The translations under genes were made by a program, and so were the position numbers. A DNA stretch of 64,000 bases from Streptomyces indicus (GTDB taxonomy: Bacteria; Actinomycetota; Actinomycetes; Streptomycetales; Streptomycetaceae). This document shows positions 49,622 through 58,568 of the stretch, one piece after another. The stretch covers positions 469,813-533,812 of the forward strand of contig NZ_FNFF01000003.1 of the NCBI RefSeq assembly GCF_900100315.1. Reading direction: 5' to 3'. Numbering within the stretch: position 1 is the first letter of the stretch; each line of letters starts with the position of its first letter. The notes under the pieces were generated by a model that saw only the letters and a program-made list of their open reading frames with translations, did no database searches and was not told the DNA's origin.

Positions 49622-50308
49622 ATGCGCCCCGAAGAGCTCGTCCGCGACCACACCGTCTACTCCTGTGTGATGGGCTCACATGCCTTCGGGCTGGCCACGG
49701 ACTCCAGTGACACCGACCGGCGCGGGGTGTTCCTCGCGCCGACCCCGCTGTTCTGGAGCTTCGAGAAGCCGCCCACGCACGTCGAGGGGCCGCTGGACGA
49801 ACAGTTCTCCTGGGAGCTGGAGCGCTTCTGCGAGCTGGCCCTGCGCGCCAACCCCAACATCCTGGAGTGCCTGCACTCCCCGCTGGTCGAGCGGATCGAC
49901 GACACCGGACGTGAACTGCTCGCCCTGCGCGGTGCGTTCCTCTCCCGGCAGGCGTACACGACCTTCACGCGCTACGCGCTCGGCCAGCGCAAGAAGCTGG
50001 ACGCGGACGTTCGTACGCACGGGGCACCGCGCTGGAAGCACGCGATGCACCTGCTCCGCCTGCTCCACTCCTGCCGCGACCTGCTGCGCACGGGCACGCT
50101 CACGATCGACGTGGGCGAGGCCCGCGAGGACCTGCTGGCCGTGAAGCGCGGCGAGGTCCCGTGGCCCGAGGTGGAACGCCGCATGACGGCCCTCGGCGAG
50201 CAGGCGGAGACGGCCGCCGCCCACTCCCCGCTCCCGGCCGAGCCCGACAGGGCGGCGGTGGAGGACTTCCTCTTCCGGGTACGGCGCCGCTCGGCCGCGT
50301 CTGTGTGA
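49622..50308 (+). CDS. Predicted nucleotidyltransferase (RlaP-like)
   Basis: A 228-aa polymerase-beta-fold nucleotidyltransferase. The start at ATG 49622 (MRPEELVRDHTVYSCVMGSH) opens directly into the active site: MGSHAFGLATDSSDTDRRGV has the GS motif and the DxD metal ligands of the family. PPTHVEGPLDEQFSWELERF and LRANPNILECLHSPLV are typical of RlaP-type proteins (RNA-ligase-associated polymerase beta). The C-terminal helices contain HGAPRWKHAMHLLRLLHSCR and a KRGEVPWPEVERRM segment. Such proteins are proposed to act in RNA repair or modification. No RNA ligase gene is adjacent, so the role here is open. Confidence 0.75.
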   Translation: MRPEELVRDHTVYSCVMGSHAFGLATDSSDTDRRGVFLAPTPLFWSFEKPPTHVEGPLDEQFSWELERFCELALRANPNILECLHSPLVERIDDTGRELLALRGAFLSRQAYTTFTRYALGQRKKLDADVRTHGAPRWKHAMHLLRLLHSCRDLLRTGTLTIDVGEAREDLLAVKRGEVPWPEVERRMTALGEQAETAAAHSPLPAEPDRAAVEDFLFRVRRRSAASV

Positions 50309-50369
50309 CGCCCGCCCTGACCGTCACGCCCCCTTGACGAAGTCGCTCCCCGCCGGGCGACCATGCCGT

Positions 50370-50951
50370 GTGATCCGTTCCGTGTCGACGCCTCCCGCCA
50401 TCGAGCGGGGTTCACTCGCGAGCCGCCCGCAACCCCGACTGACCGCCCCCGCGGGCCTGCTGCTGCGCCCGTGGCGGACAGCGGACGCGCCGGCCTTCCT
50501 CGCGGCGTACCAGGACGCCGCCATCCGCCGCTGGCACACGCGCCGCCCGGCCGACGAACAGCAGGTCCTCCAGTGGTTCGACGCCTACCGCCAGGACTGG
50601 GCTGCCGAGCGCGGCGGGCACTGGGCCGTGGTCGGCGACGACGGGGTGCGCGGCCGGATCGCGCTGCGCGACTGGGACTTCGACGACGGCCTCGCCGAGG
50701 TCGCCTACTGGGTGCTGCCGGCAGCCCGCGGCCGCGGGGTGGCCACGCACGCCGTGCAGGCGCTGACCTCATGGGCCGTGGACGAGGCCGGCTTCCACCG
50801 GCTGCACCTGGACCACTCGACCCGTAACCACGCCTCCTGCAGGGTCGCCACCAAGTGCGGCTACGAACTGGAGGGCACCAAGCGCAGCGCCGCCGTCCAC
50901 GACGACGGCAGGCACGACATGCACCTGCACGCCCGCATCCGCAGCGCCTGA
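50370..50951 (+). CDS. GNAT-family N-acetyltransferase
   Basis: A 193-aa acetyltransferase of the RimJ/RimL-like branch. GTG 50370 is a reasonable start; an upstream TTG at 50334 is also in frame. The domain begins LTAPAGLLLRPWRTADAPAF, a standard first strand and helix. The acetyl-CoA-binding motif A is VAYWVLPAARGRGVATHAVQ, followed by LTSWAVDEAGFHRLHLDHST and NHASCRVATKCGYELEGTKR, where the RimJ-type Asn-x-x-Ser loop lies. The substrate may be a protein N-terminus or a small molecule. It faces the NAD operon tail to tail. Confidence 0.88.
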   Translation: MIRSVSTPPAIERGSLASRPQPRLTAPAGLLLRPWRTADAPAFLAAYQDAAIRRWHTRRPADEQQVLQWFDAYRQDWAAERGGHWAVVGDDGVRGRIALRDWDFDDGLAEVAYWVLPAARGRGVATHAVQALTSWAVDEAGFHRLHLDHSTRNHASCRVATKCGYELEGTKRSAAVHDDGRHDMHLHARIRSA

Positions 50952-50995
50952 ACACAAGCCGCCGCCTGCGCTCCCCGCTCCGGCGAGCTCACAGC

Positions 50996-52120
50996 TCACG
51001 CATCCCACAAAGCCCCAAGCCCCACCAACTCACTCCGATACTCGATCCGGTCCGCCCACGCGGCGGGCCAGCACCCCGCGCCCAGGTGGGCGCCGGCGAA
51101 CGCGCCCGCCAGGCAGGCGATCGAGTCCGAGTCGCCGGAGGTCACCGCCGCCCGGCGGAGTGCCGTGACCGGCTCGTCGGGGAACATCAGGAAGCACAGC
51201 AGGCCCGTGGCGAAGGCCTCTTCGGCGATCCAGCCCTCGCCCGTCGCGAGACACGGATCGGTCTCCTCGTTCACCGAGCGCACCGCCTCCGCGAGCCGCG
51301 CCAGGATCTCCAGGCACTCGTCCCAGCCGCGCGCGATGAAGTGCTCGGGGGACGGGTCCTGCGCGCGGGTCCACAGGTCGCCGAGCCAGCGCTCGTGGTA
51401 CGTGGTGCGGTTCTCGAGGGCGTACGAGCGCAGCAGCCCGGTCAGCGCCATCGGGTCCGCGCCCTGGGCCAGCAGGTGGACGGCACGGGCCGTGAGGTCG
51501 GAGGCCGCGAGCGCCGTCGGGTGGCCGTGCGTGAGCGCGGACTGCAACTGGGCGGCGCCCGCCCGCTGTTCCTCGCTGAGGCCGGGCACGAGCCCGATCG
51601 GTGCCACCCGCATGTTTGCCCCGCAGCCCTTCGAGCCCACCTGGCTCGCCTCCTGCCAGGGCCGCTCGCCGTCCAGGAGCCGGCAGGCGACCATGCAGGT
51701 GCGTCCGGGGGCGCGGTTGTTCTCGGGCGAGTGGTACCACTCCACGAACTCCGGCCGTACGGCGTGCTCCATCCGCTGGGGACCGAGCAGCCCGCGGTCC
51801 ATGGCGGTGCGCAGGCCGCGGCCGAGGGCGAGGGTCATCTGGGTGTCGTCGGTGACGATCGCCGGCCGCGGCAGTTCCAGGGCGCGCCAAGGGCCGTACG
51901 AGGAAAGGATCGTCGGCACGTTCTTGAACTCGGTGGGGAAGCCGAGGGCGTCCCCGAGCGCGAGCCCGATGAGCGAGCCCGTCGCCGCCTGCTTCGTGTG
52001 CCCGTTGCTCGCGGACTGCCGGGGCGTGTTCGTGAGCGGTGTGTTCGTGCGGGGCGTGTCCGTCGGCGCCGTGTTCGCGGGCGTCGGGTCCGTCGGCGGC
52101 AGGTTCGTCGGTGTGGTCAT
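50996..52120 (-). CDS. ADP-ribosylglycohydrolase (ARH/DraG family)
   Basis: A 374-aa di-magnesium hydrolase that removes ADP-ribose from proteins, nucleic acids or small molecules. The start at 52120 overlaps the nrtR stop (ATGA). An N-terminal Thr/Pro/Asn-rich tail of about 45 residues (TDPTPANTAPTDTPRTNTP) precedes the domain, which starts QAATGSLIGLALGDALGFPT. Metal ligands are intact in VTDDTQMTLALGRGL and in TSGDSDSIACLAGAFAGAHL. RVAPIGLVPGLSEEQ is also typical. It is the last gene of pnuC-nadR-nrtR-ARH, so release of ADP-ribose or turnover of NAD-derived modification is tied to NAD salvage. Confidence 0.92.
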   Translation of the reverse strand: MTTPTNLPPTDPTPANTAPTDTPRTNTPLTNTPRQSASNGHTKQAATGSLIGLALGDALGFPTEFKNVPTILSSYGPWRALELPRPAIVTDDTQMTLALGRGLRTAMDRGLLGPQRMEHAVRPEFVEWYHSPENNRAPGRTCMVACRLLDGERPWQEASQVGSKGCGANMRVAPIGLVPGLSEEQRAGAAQLQSALTHGHPTALAASDLTARAVHLLAQGADPMALTGLLRSYALENRTTYHERWLGDLWTRAQDPSPEHFIARGWDECLEILARLAEAVRSVNEETDPCLATGEGWIAEEAFATGLLCFLMFPDEPVTALRRAAVTSGDSDSIACLAGAFAGAHLGAGCWPAAWADRIEYRSELVGLGALWDA

Positions 52121-52854
52121 CGGGAGCGTCCTTCCGGTGAGGTGGGTCGCAGAAGCGGGGGGTGGAGGGTCGCCGCGGTGCCCGCCCGGTAGAGGGCGGC
52201 GGGTTTGCCGCGGCCGCCGGTCAGCCGCGCACCCCCGGGCACCGGCTCCACGAACCCGGGCGTCGCGAGCACCTTGCGCCGGAAGTTGGGCCGGTCGAGG
52301 CCCGTCCCCCACACCGTCTCGTAGACCTGCTGCAACTCGCCGAGCGTGAACTCGGGCGGGCAGAAGGAGGTCGCGAGGCAGCTGTACTCGAGCTTCGCGC
52401 CGATCCGGTCGTGTGCGTCGGCGAGGATCCGGTCGTGGTCGAAGGCCAGCGCCCCGACGGCACGGAACGGCCGCCACTGCGCCTGCGCCGCGTCCCCGCC
52501 GCCGCGCGGCTCGGGCAGATCGGGCCCGAGCGCGGCGAAGGCGACGGACACGACGCGCATCCGGGGGTCGCGCTCGGGTTCGCTGTAGGTCCGCAGTTGT
52601 TCGAGGTGCAGTCCGGAGACGTCGGACAGGCCGGTCTCCTCGGCGAGTTCGCGCCGCGCGGCCGTCTCCGCCGATTCGCGCGGCAGCACGAAACCGCCGG
52701 GCAGCGCCCACCTCCCGGCGTACGGCTCCTGGCCGCGCTCGACGAGCAGCACCTGCAGGTCGCCGTCGCGCACGGTGAACACCGCGAGGTCGACGGTGAC
52801 GGCGAACGGGGTGAAGGCATGAGGGTCGTAGCCCTGCGGCGCCCGTGGGTTCAT
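52117..52854 (-). CDS. nrtR: NrtR-family Nudix regulator of NAD metabolism
   Basis: A 245-aa two-domain protein: Nudix fold plus a C-terminal winged helix, as in NrtR, the ADP-ribose-responsive repressor of NAD genes. N-terminal FTPFAVTVDLAVFTVRDGDL, RWALPGGFVLPRESAETAAR and RELAEETGLSDVSG. The Nudix box GX5EX7REUXEEXGU is complete here, whereas many NrtR regulators have lost it. The winged helix spans about 160-225: CPPEFTLGELQQVYETVWG, LDRPNFRRKVLATPGFVEPV and GRGKPAALYR, the standard NrtR pattern. It is coupled by ATGA on both sides. The likely operator is the palindrome at 54633-54649. Confidence 0.92.
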   Translation of the reverse strand: MNPRAPQGYDPHAFTPFAVTVDLAVFTVRDGDLQVLLVERGQEPYAGRWALPGGFVLPRESAETAARRELAEETGLSDVSGLHLEQLRTYSEPERDPRMRVVSVAFAALGPDLPEPRGGGDAAQAQWRPFRAVGALAFDHDRILADAHDRIGAKLEYSCLATSFCPPEFTLGELQQVYETVWGTGLDRPNFRRKVLATPGFVEPVPGGARLTGGRGKPAALYRAGTAATLHPPLLRPTSPEGRSR

Positions 52855-53975
52855 CGCTTCTCCGGGAGCGGGTCGGTGAACTGCCAGCCGGCACCGAGCA
52901 GGGCGTCGACGGCGGCCACGGCGTCGGCGAGGCGCTTGTCGTGTGCCCCGGTCAGGACGCGGAAGTCCCTTCCGGTACGGGCCAGTTCGGCGCGGAAGCG
53001 TCCGGTCATCCAGGGGCGCAGCTCCTCCCCCTCACGCAGCCCGTCGTCCTCGAAGGCCACACCTTCGTGGTCGGTGAGCAGCCACAGGTGCTGGCCGGCG
53101 GGCTCGGGTTCGGCGGGGTACGGGCGGCCGCCCATGTACCGCTCGTGCCAGATGGTGGTGGCGAAGGCGTCGGTGTCGCAGAAGAGCACCGGCGAGCCGG
53201 TCCGCGCGGCCGCGTCCTCGCGCCGCCGCTGCTCGCGGGCGATGACCGGGAACTCCTCGGAGGAGAAGGTCACTTCACCCCAGTCCGCGTCCGGCCGCTC
53301 GGCCCGCAGCGCGGCCAGCTTCTGCTCGCTGTACTCGCGTCCGTACTCGTCCACGCACCGCGTGGAGGCCCAGACGCCGCCGCGGGCCCGGTAGTGCTCG
53401 GTGAGCGCGCGGGCCATGGTCGTGGTGCCGGTGGACTCCGCCCCGAGCACCACGACCCGGCGCGCGAGCGCGGCCCGTACCGGCTCGGCGAGGAACTCCC
53501 AGTTCCCCACGGGGTCCTTGCGCACGGCCGTCCCCGACACGGGGAATCGGGACCGCTCGGCGTCCACGCACACATGCCGCGCCCCGAACCGCCGCGCCAG
53601 CTCGTCCCCGTACGCCTCCGAGGTGAACACCGCGTCGACGCGCTCGGGCACGGCCCCGCGGAAGACGGCCATGTGCGCGGCCCACACGTCGGGGTCGTTC
53701 AGGTCCATCGGGATGTCGTCCACGGCACCGATCACCCGTACGTCCGGATGCACCTCCCGCATCCACGCCAGCCGCTCGTCGAGGGGCACGGACTCCACGG
53801 AGGCCGCGCACACGAGCACGGTCAGCCGCTCGCACCGCGCCGCCGCCTCCCGTACGAGGTGGTGGTGGCCGGCGTGCGGCGGATAGAACTTGCCGAGGAC
53901 GAGCCCGTGTTCGAAGCGCTCACCCACGCCCTCACCGTCCCGTGCCCTCGTCCCGAAACCGTCCCGCGCGCTCAT
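52851..53975 (-). CDS. nadR: NadR-like NMN adenylyltransferase / ribosylnicotinamide kinase
   Basis: A 374-aa bifunctional enzyme without the HTH of enterobacterial NadR. The N-terminal adenylyltransferase domain (about 20-190) has GLVLGKFYPPHAGHHHLVRE with the HxGH motif and FPVSGTAVRKDP (ISGTxxR-like). The C-terminal kinase-like domain has a P-loop GAESTGTTTMARALTEHY in which the usual Lys is Thr, plus CVDEYGREYSEQ and VLFCDTDAFATTIWHERYMG, which match ribosylnicotinamide kinases. It converts imported nicotinamide riboside to NMN and NAD. The ATG at 53975 overlaps the pnuC stop; nrtR overlaps its end. Confidence 0.92.
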   Translation of the reverse strand: MSARDGFGTRARDGEGVGERFEHGLVLGKFYPPHAGHHHLVREAAARCERLTVLVCAASVESVPLDERLAWMREVHPDVRVIGAVDDIPMDLNDPDVWAAHMAVFRGAVPERVDAVFTSEAYGDELARRFGARHVCVDAERSRFPVSGTAVRKDPVGNWEFLAEPVRAALARRVVVLGAESTGTTTMARALTEHYRARGGVWASTRCVDEYGREYSEQKLAALRAERPDADWGEVTFSSEEFPVIAREQRRREDAAARTGSPVLFCDTDAFATTIWHERYMGGRPYPAEPEPAGQHLWLLTDHEGVAFEDDGLREGEELRPWMTGRFRAELARTGRDFRVLTGAHDKRLADAVAAVDALLGAGWQFTDPLPEKR

Positions 53976-54619
53976 GCCGCCATCACCGCCTCGCGTGCCA
54001 CGAGGTCGCGGCGCCAGTTGCGCAGTCCGAGCACACACAGCGTCATGAAGCCGACGTACAGGAGCGAGGTCAGGTACAGCTCCTTGTACGCGTACAGCGG
54101 GATGTAGACCACGTCCGCCGCGATCCACAGCCACCAGGACTCCAGCCGCTTGCGGCACTGCCCGTACGTGGCCATCAGGGACAGGGCGGTGGTCAGCGCG
54201 TCCCAGATCGGGACCGTGGAGTCGGTGGCCCGGTCCAGGAGGAGCGTGATCGCCACGGTCCCCACCACCCCTGCCGCGCCCAGCCACATCCATTCGGTGC
54301 GGGTCGTACGCCGCACCGGAAGGGACTCGGCGGAGCCCGGGCCACCCCCGTGGGCCCAGGTCCACCAGCCGTACACGGCAAGGGTGATGAAGACGATCTG
54401 GAGGCCGGCGTCGGCGTACAGGCCGGCCTGCGTGAACAGGAGGATGAAGAACAGGTTGTTCGCGATGCCGATCGGCCAGTTCGCGAGGTGCTGCCGCGCC
54501 ACCAGCCACACGCACAGCGCCCCGCTGCCGAAGCCGAGCACCTCGGTCCAAGTGACCGGGGTGTCGAGCAGCGTGAACAACGGCTGCCGCAAGGGGTCGA
54601 GCCACTCCGCGAGACTCAC
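53972..54619 (-). CDS. pnuC: Nicotinamide riboside transporter PnuC
   Basis: A 215-aa membrane transporter for nicotinamide riboside, driven by its phosphorylation inside the cell. GTG 54619 (VSLAEWLDPLRQPLFTLLDT) is chosen because AAGGAGG sits just before it; ATG 54640 in the same frame would include that site. Seven TM helices are visible. The PnuC signature region includes NWPIGIANNLFFILLFTQAG and VYGWWTWAHGG. The second half has LESWWLWIAADVVYIPLYAY, matching the WIxxDxxxIxxY pattern of PnuC. It is the first gene of the NAD operon. Confidence 0.93.
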   Translation of the reverse strand: MSLAEWLDPLRQPLFTLLDTPVTWTEVLGFGSGALCVWLVARQHLANWPIGIANNLFFILLFTQAGLYADAGLQIVFITLAVYGWWTWAHGGGPGSAESLPVRRTTRTEWMWLGAAGVVGTVAITLLLDRATDSTVPIWDALTTALSLMATYGQCRKRLESWWLWIAADVVYIPLYAYKELYLTSLLYVGFMTLCVLGLRNWRRDLVAREAVMAA

Positions 54620-54632
54620 GCCCGCCTCCTTA

Positions 54633-54649
54633 ATAGTCATCACGACTAT
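54633..54649. promoter_or_regulatory. Candidate NrtR operator upstream of pnuC
   Basis: ATAGTC-ATCAC-GACTAT is a perfect 6-bp inverted repeat with a 5-bp centre, within an unusually A+T-rich patch (54630-54654), immediately upstream of the AAGGAGG of pnuC. It is the only clear palindrome before this operon. NrtR sites in other bacteria are palindromes with GTC/GAC half-sites, which supports the assignment. Confidence 0.65.
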
Positions 54650-54748
54650 AAAGAGACGGGCACGGAATCACAAGGCACTTCGGCGTACGGACCGCGGAAA
54701 CGACGCGCGGCCGGCTCAGACCCGGGTGCCCGCCCGCTCGGCCGGACG

Positions 54749-54793
54749 CTCCCCCGGCGCATACGGCGCCCTCGGCTCCCCCGGCGCATACGG
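54749..54793. repeat. 27-bp-spaced duplication upstream of pnuC
   Basis: CTCCCCCGGCGCATACGG occurs at 54749-54766 and 54776-54793. It is in the 321-base gap between rluB and pnuC, which otherwise holds the rluB terminator and the NrtR-like operator. Confidence 0.75.
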
Positions 54794-54881
54794 AGGCTTC
54801 GGCTCCGGCGGTGCCTTCGGCGGCACGAGCAGCAGCGACGAACGGCCGGTCGCCGTACCGGCCGGCGGCGCCAAAAGGAAG

Positions 54882-54913
54882 CGGCCGGGCCCGGAGAACT
54901 CCGGACCCGGCCG
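54882..54913 (-). terminator. Terminator of the parA-scpAB-rluB operon
   Basis: CGGCCGGGCCCGG (54882-54894) pairs with CCGGACCCGGCCG (54901-54913) with one mismatch. On the minus strand it is followed by CTTCCTTTTGG. It starts 28 bases past the rluB stop. Confidence 0.82.
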
Positions 54914-54940
54914 ACAGCCGTGCCAGTCATGCCACAGGGC

Positions 54941-56077
54941 CTACAGATCGACCTCGCGCATCAGCATCCCCACCTCGGTGTTGCTGAGGCGGCGCAGCCA
55001 GCCCGACTTCTGGTCGCCCAGGCCGATCGGGCCGAAGTGGGTGCGGACCAGCTTCTCGACCGGGAAGCCCGCCTCGGCGAGCATGCGGCGCACGATGTGC
55101 TTGCGGCCCTCGTGCAGCGTGACCTCGACCAGGTAGTTCTTGCCGGTCTGCTGCACGACCCGGAAGTGGTCGGCGCGGGCGTACCCGTCCTCCAGCTGGA
55201 TGCCGTCCTTGAGGATCCGGCCGATCTCGCGGGGCAGCGGCCCGGTGATGGCCGCGAGGTAGGTCTTCTTCACGCCGTAGCGCGGGTGCGTGAGGCGGTG
55301 GGCCAGCTCACCGTGGTTGGTGAGCAGGATGATGCCCTCGGTCTCGGTGTCGAGCCGGCCCACGTGGAACAGCCGCGTCTCGCGGTTGGTCACGTAATCG
55401 CCCAGGCACTGCCGCCCGTCCGGGTCCTCCATGGTGGAGACGACGCCGGCCGGCTTGTTCAGGGCGAAGAACTGGTACGACTGCGTGGCCACGGTCAGAC
55501 CGTCGACCTTGATCTCGTCCTTCTCGGGGTCCACACGCAGACCCTGCTCCAGGACGATCTCGCCGTTGACCTCGACCCGGGCCTGCTCGATCAGCTCCTC
55601 GCAGGCGCGCCGCGAGCCGTAGCCGGCGCGCGCGAGCACCTTCTGCAGGCGCTCGCCCTCCTGCTCGGCGCCCGGGAAGGTCTTGGGCAGCTTGAGGTCC
55701 TTCTTGCCCGCGTACCGCTCCCGGTTGCGCTCCTCCTGGCGCGTCTCGTACTCCCGGGAGTAGCCGCGCTCGCTACGCCCGCCGCGGCCCTGCGAGGTAC
55801 GCGGTCCGCCCTTGGCGCCGCCGCGCGCGGACGCGCCACGACCGCTGCGCGCACCCGCGCTGCCGTCGCCGGGGCTCACGTCGTAGCGACGCTCCTCGGG
55901 GCGCGGCTTGCGCGGACGGCCCGCGCCGCCGCCCTGTCCGCCGCCCTGCCGGTCGTCGCGGTTGTTGCCGGCGCCGCGGTAGTTCCCGCGGCCGCCGCTC
56001 TTGCCACTGCTACGGCCACCGCTGTTGCCACCACGGCTCCCGCCGTTGTTTCCGCTGTTCCTGCCGTTGCTACGCAT
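54941..56077 (-). CDS. rluB: RluB/RsuA-family pseudouridine synthase with RG-rich N-terminus
   Basis: A 378-aa pseudouridine synthase modifying 23S (RluB-like) or 16S rRNA. The first 130 residues are a disordered Gly/Arg/Ser/Asn-rich tail (RSNGRNSGNNGGSRGGNSGG and further RGG units) that likely binds RNA. An S4 domain follows: ERLQKVLARAGYGSRRACEE. The catalytic Asp is in FHVGRLDTETEGIILLTNHG. KPAGVVSTMEDPDGRQC and the HEGRKHIVRRMLAEAGFPVE block are family features. The ATG at 56077 shares its A with the scpB stop. It ends the segregation operon, as in mycobacteria. Confidence 0.93.
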   Translation of the reverse strand: MRSNGRNSGNNGGSRGGNSGGRSSGKSGGRGNYRGAGNNRDDRQGGGQGGGAGRPRKPRPEERRYDVSPGDGSAGARSGRGASARGGAKGGPRTSQGRGGRSERGYSREYETRQEERNRERYAGKKDLKLPKTFPGAEQEGERLQKVLARAGYGSRRACEELIEQARVEVNGEIVLEQGLRVDPEKDEIKVDGLTVATQSYQFFALNKPAGVVSTMEDPDGRQCLGDYVTNRETRLFHVGRLDTETEGIILLTNHGELAHRLTHPRYGVKKTYLAAITGPLPREIGRILKDGIQLEDGYARADHFRVVQQTGKNYLVEVTLHEGRKHIVRRMLAEAGFPVEKLVRTHFGPIGLGDQKSGWLRRLSNTEVGMLMREVDL

Positions 56078-56735
56078 CAAAGTTCCGTCTTGTCGTCATC
56101 GTCGGTATCCGGTGCATCCGGATCGAACGACGGGACTCCTTCCAACGTGTCGGCCTCGATCGCCTCCGCCTCGGGCAGGAAGGGCGCGAGCTCCGGGAGC
56201 TCGTCCAGGCCGCGCAGGCCCATCCGCTCCAGGAAGTAGTTCGTCGTCCTGTACAGGATCGCACCTGTTTCGGGTTCCGCGCCCGCCTCCTCGACCAGAC
56301 CCCGCTGGAGCAGGGTCCGCATGACGCCGTCGCAGTTCACTCCGCGTACCGCCGATACCCGGGAACGGCTGACCGGCTGCCGGTACGCGACCACGGCGAG
56401 CGTCTCCAGGGCCGCCTGGGTGAGCCGGGCCTGCTGGCCGTCCAGGACGAAGCGCTCCACGGCCGCGGCGTACTCGGGGCGGGTGTAGAACCGCCAGCCG
56501 CCGGCGATCAGGCGCAGCTCGAAGCCGCGGCCCTGCACCGTGTACTCGTCGGCCAGCTCCCGCAGGGCGTCGGCGATCTTGCGCCGCGACCGGTCGAGGA
56601 TCTTGGCGAGGTGCTCCTCGGTGACGGGCTCGTCGACGACCATGAGCACCGCTTCGAGCGCGGGCTTCAGTTCGAGCCCGGCGACGTCGAGCAGCCCGGC
56701 GGGGGCCTCCTGGCTCTCTTCTGCGGCTGGGGTGC

Positions 56736-56739
<4 letters not shown>
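56077..56739 (-). CDS. scpB: Segregation and condensation protein ScpB
   Basis: A 220-aa kleisin-binding winged-helix protein of the SMC-ScpAB condensin. GTG 56739 overlaps the scpA stop (GTGA). It has two winged-helix domains: ELKPALEAVLMVVDEPVTEE to GGWRFYTRPEYAAAVERFVL, and LTQAALETLAVVAYRQPVSR with VRGVNCDGVMRTLLQRGLVE. The RTTNYFLERMGLRGLDELPE segment closes the core. A C-terminal acidic tail (DPDAPDTDDDDKTEL) is present. It works with ScpA and Smc to compact and separate chromosomes. Confidence 0.95.
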
Positions 56740-57920
<1,181 letters not shown>

Positions 57921-58019
57921 CGTCGTCCAAGGTCAGACAGGAAACGGGGGCGGGCCCGCGAGGGCACCCCGCAGGCTACCGCCCCGGTGTACGGCGCCCG
58001 CGGACGCCGTACCGGAAAC

Positions 58020-58568
58020 TCACCGGCCCCGCAGCCGCCGCACGAGAATGCTCGCGTCGCCGCGCGACTCCAGGTCGGCGAGCACCACCGCGACCGCCTC
58101 GCGCACGATCCGCCCGCGGTCCACCGCGAGCCCGTGCTCGCCGCGCAGCACGAGGCGCGCGTGCTCCAGGTCCATCAGCTCCTCGGCGGAGACGTACACG
58201 GTGATCTTCTCGTCGTGCCGCTCACGGCCGCTGGGCCGCCGCGCCGCACGCCCGCGCTTGCGGGCCGCGGAGGCAGCCGGCTTGGCCGCACCCGAACTCT
58301 CCGCACCGGCGGGCCGCTTGGCCCGCGGCGCCTGTGCGGCGGGCTGCTCCTCCTCGGTCCTGGCCCGCGAGGCCTCGCCCGACTCCGCGTCGGCTGCCGT
58401 GTGTTCGGCCTCGTCCGCGGCGGCACCGGAGGCAGCGGCCGCCGCGTCGCTCTCACCGGCGGGCGCGGGCACCCGCGCCTCACCGTTCGCCTGCTTGCGC
58501 GGAGAGGACGCCTGGAGCGCCATCCCCCCGGTCGTACGGAACAGTTCGTCGGCCCCGGGCAGACTCAC
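58020..58568 (-). CDS. Ribbon-helix-helix-like ParA partner protein
   Basis: A 182-aa protein coupled to the ParA gene: GTG 58568 overlaps the ParA stop as GTGA (GTG 58580 is the alternative). About 110 residues of disordered Ala/Glu/Pro sequence are followed by a basic patch ([20 protein letters not shown]) and a C-terminal fold: KITVYVSAEELMDLEHARLV, then LAVDRGRIVREAVAVVLADL. A strand followed by two helices is what ribbon-helix-helix DNA-binding proteins look like. By position it resembles small ParB/CopG-type partners of ParA. An 8-bp inverted repeat (57989-58012) lies between it and scpA. Confidence 0.65.
   Translation of the reverse strand: MSLPGADELFRTTGGMALQASSPRKQANGEARVPAPAGESDAAAAASGAAADEAEHTAADAESGEASRARTEEEQPAAQAPRAKRPAGAESSGAAKPAASAARKRGRAARRPSGRERHDEKITVYVSAEELMDLEHARLVLRGEHGLAVDRGRIVREAVAVVLADLESRGDASILVRRLRGR

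Noticed and set aside
54150..55136. Plus-strand frame with SPGAYG repeats overlapping pnuC and rluB
   Set aside because: It is antisense to two clear genes; the repeat only reflects the 27-bp DNA duplication in the gap.
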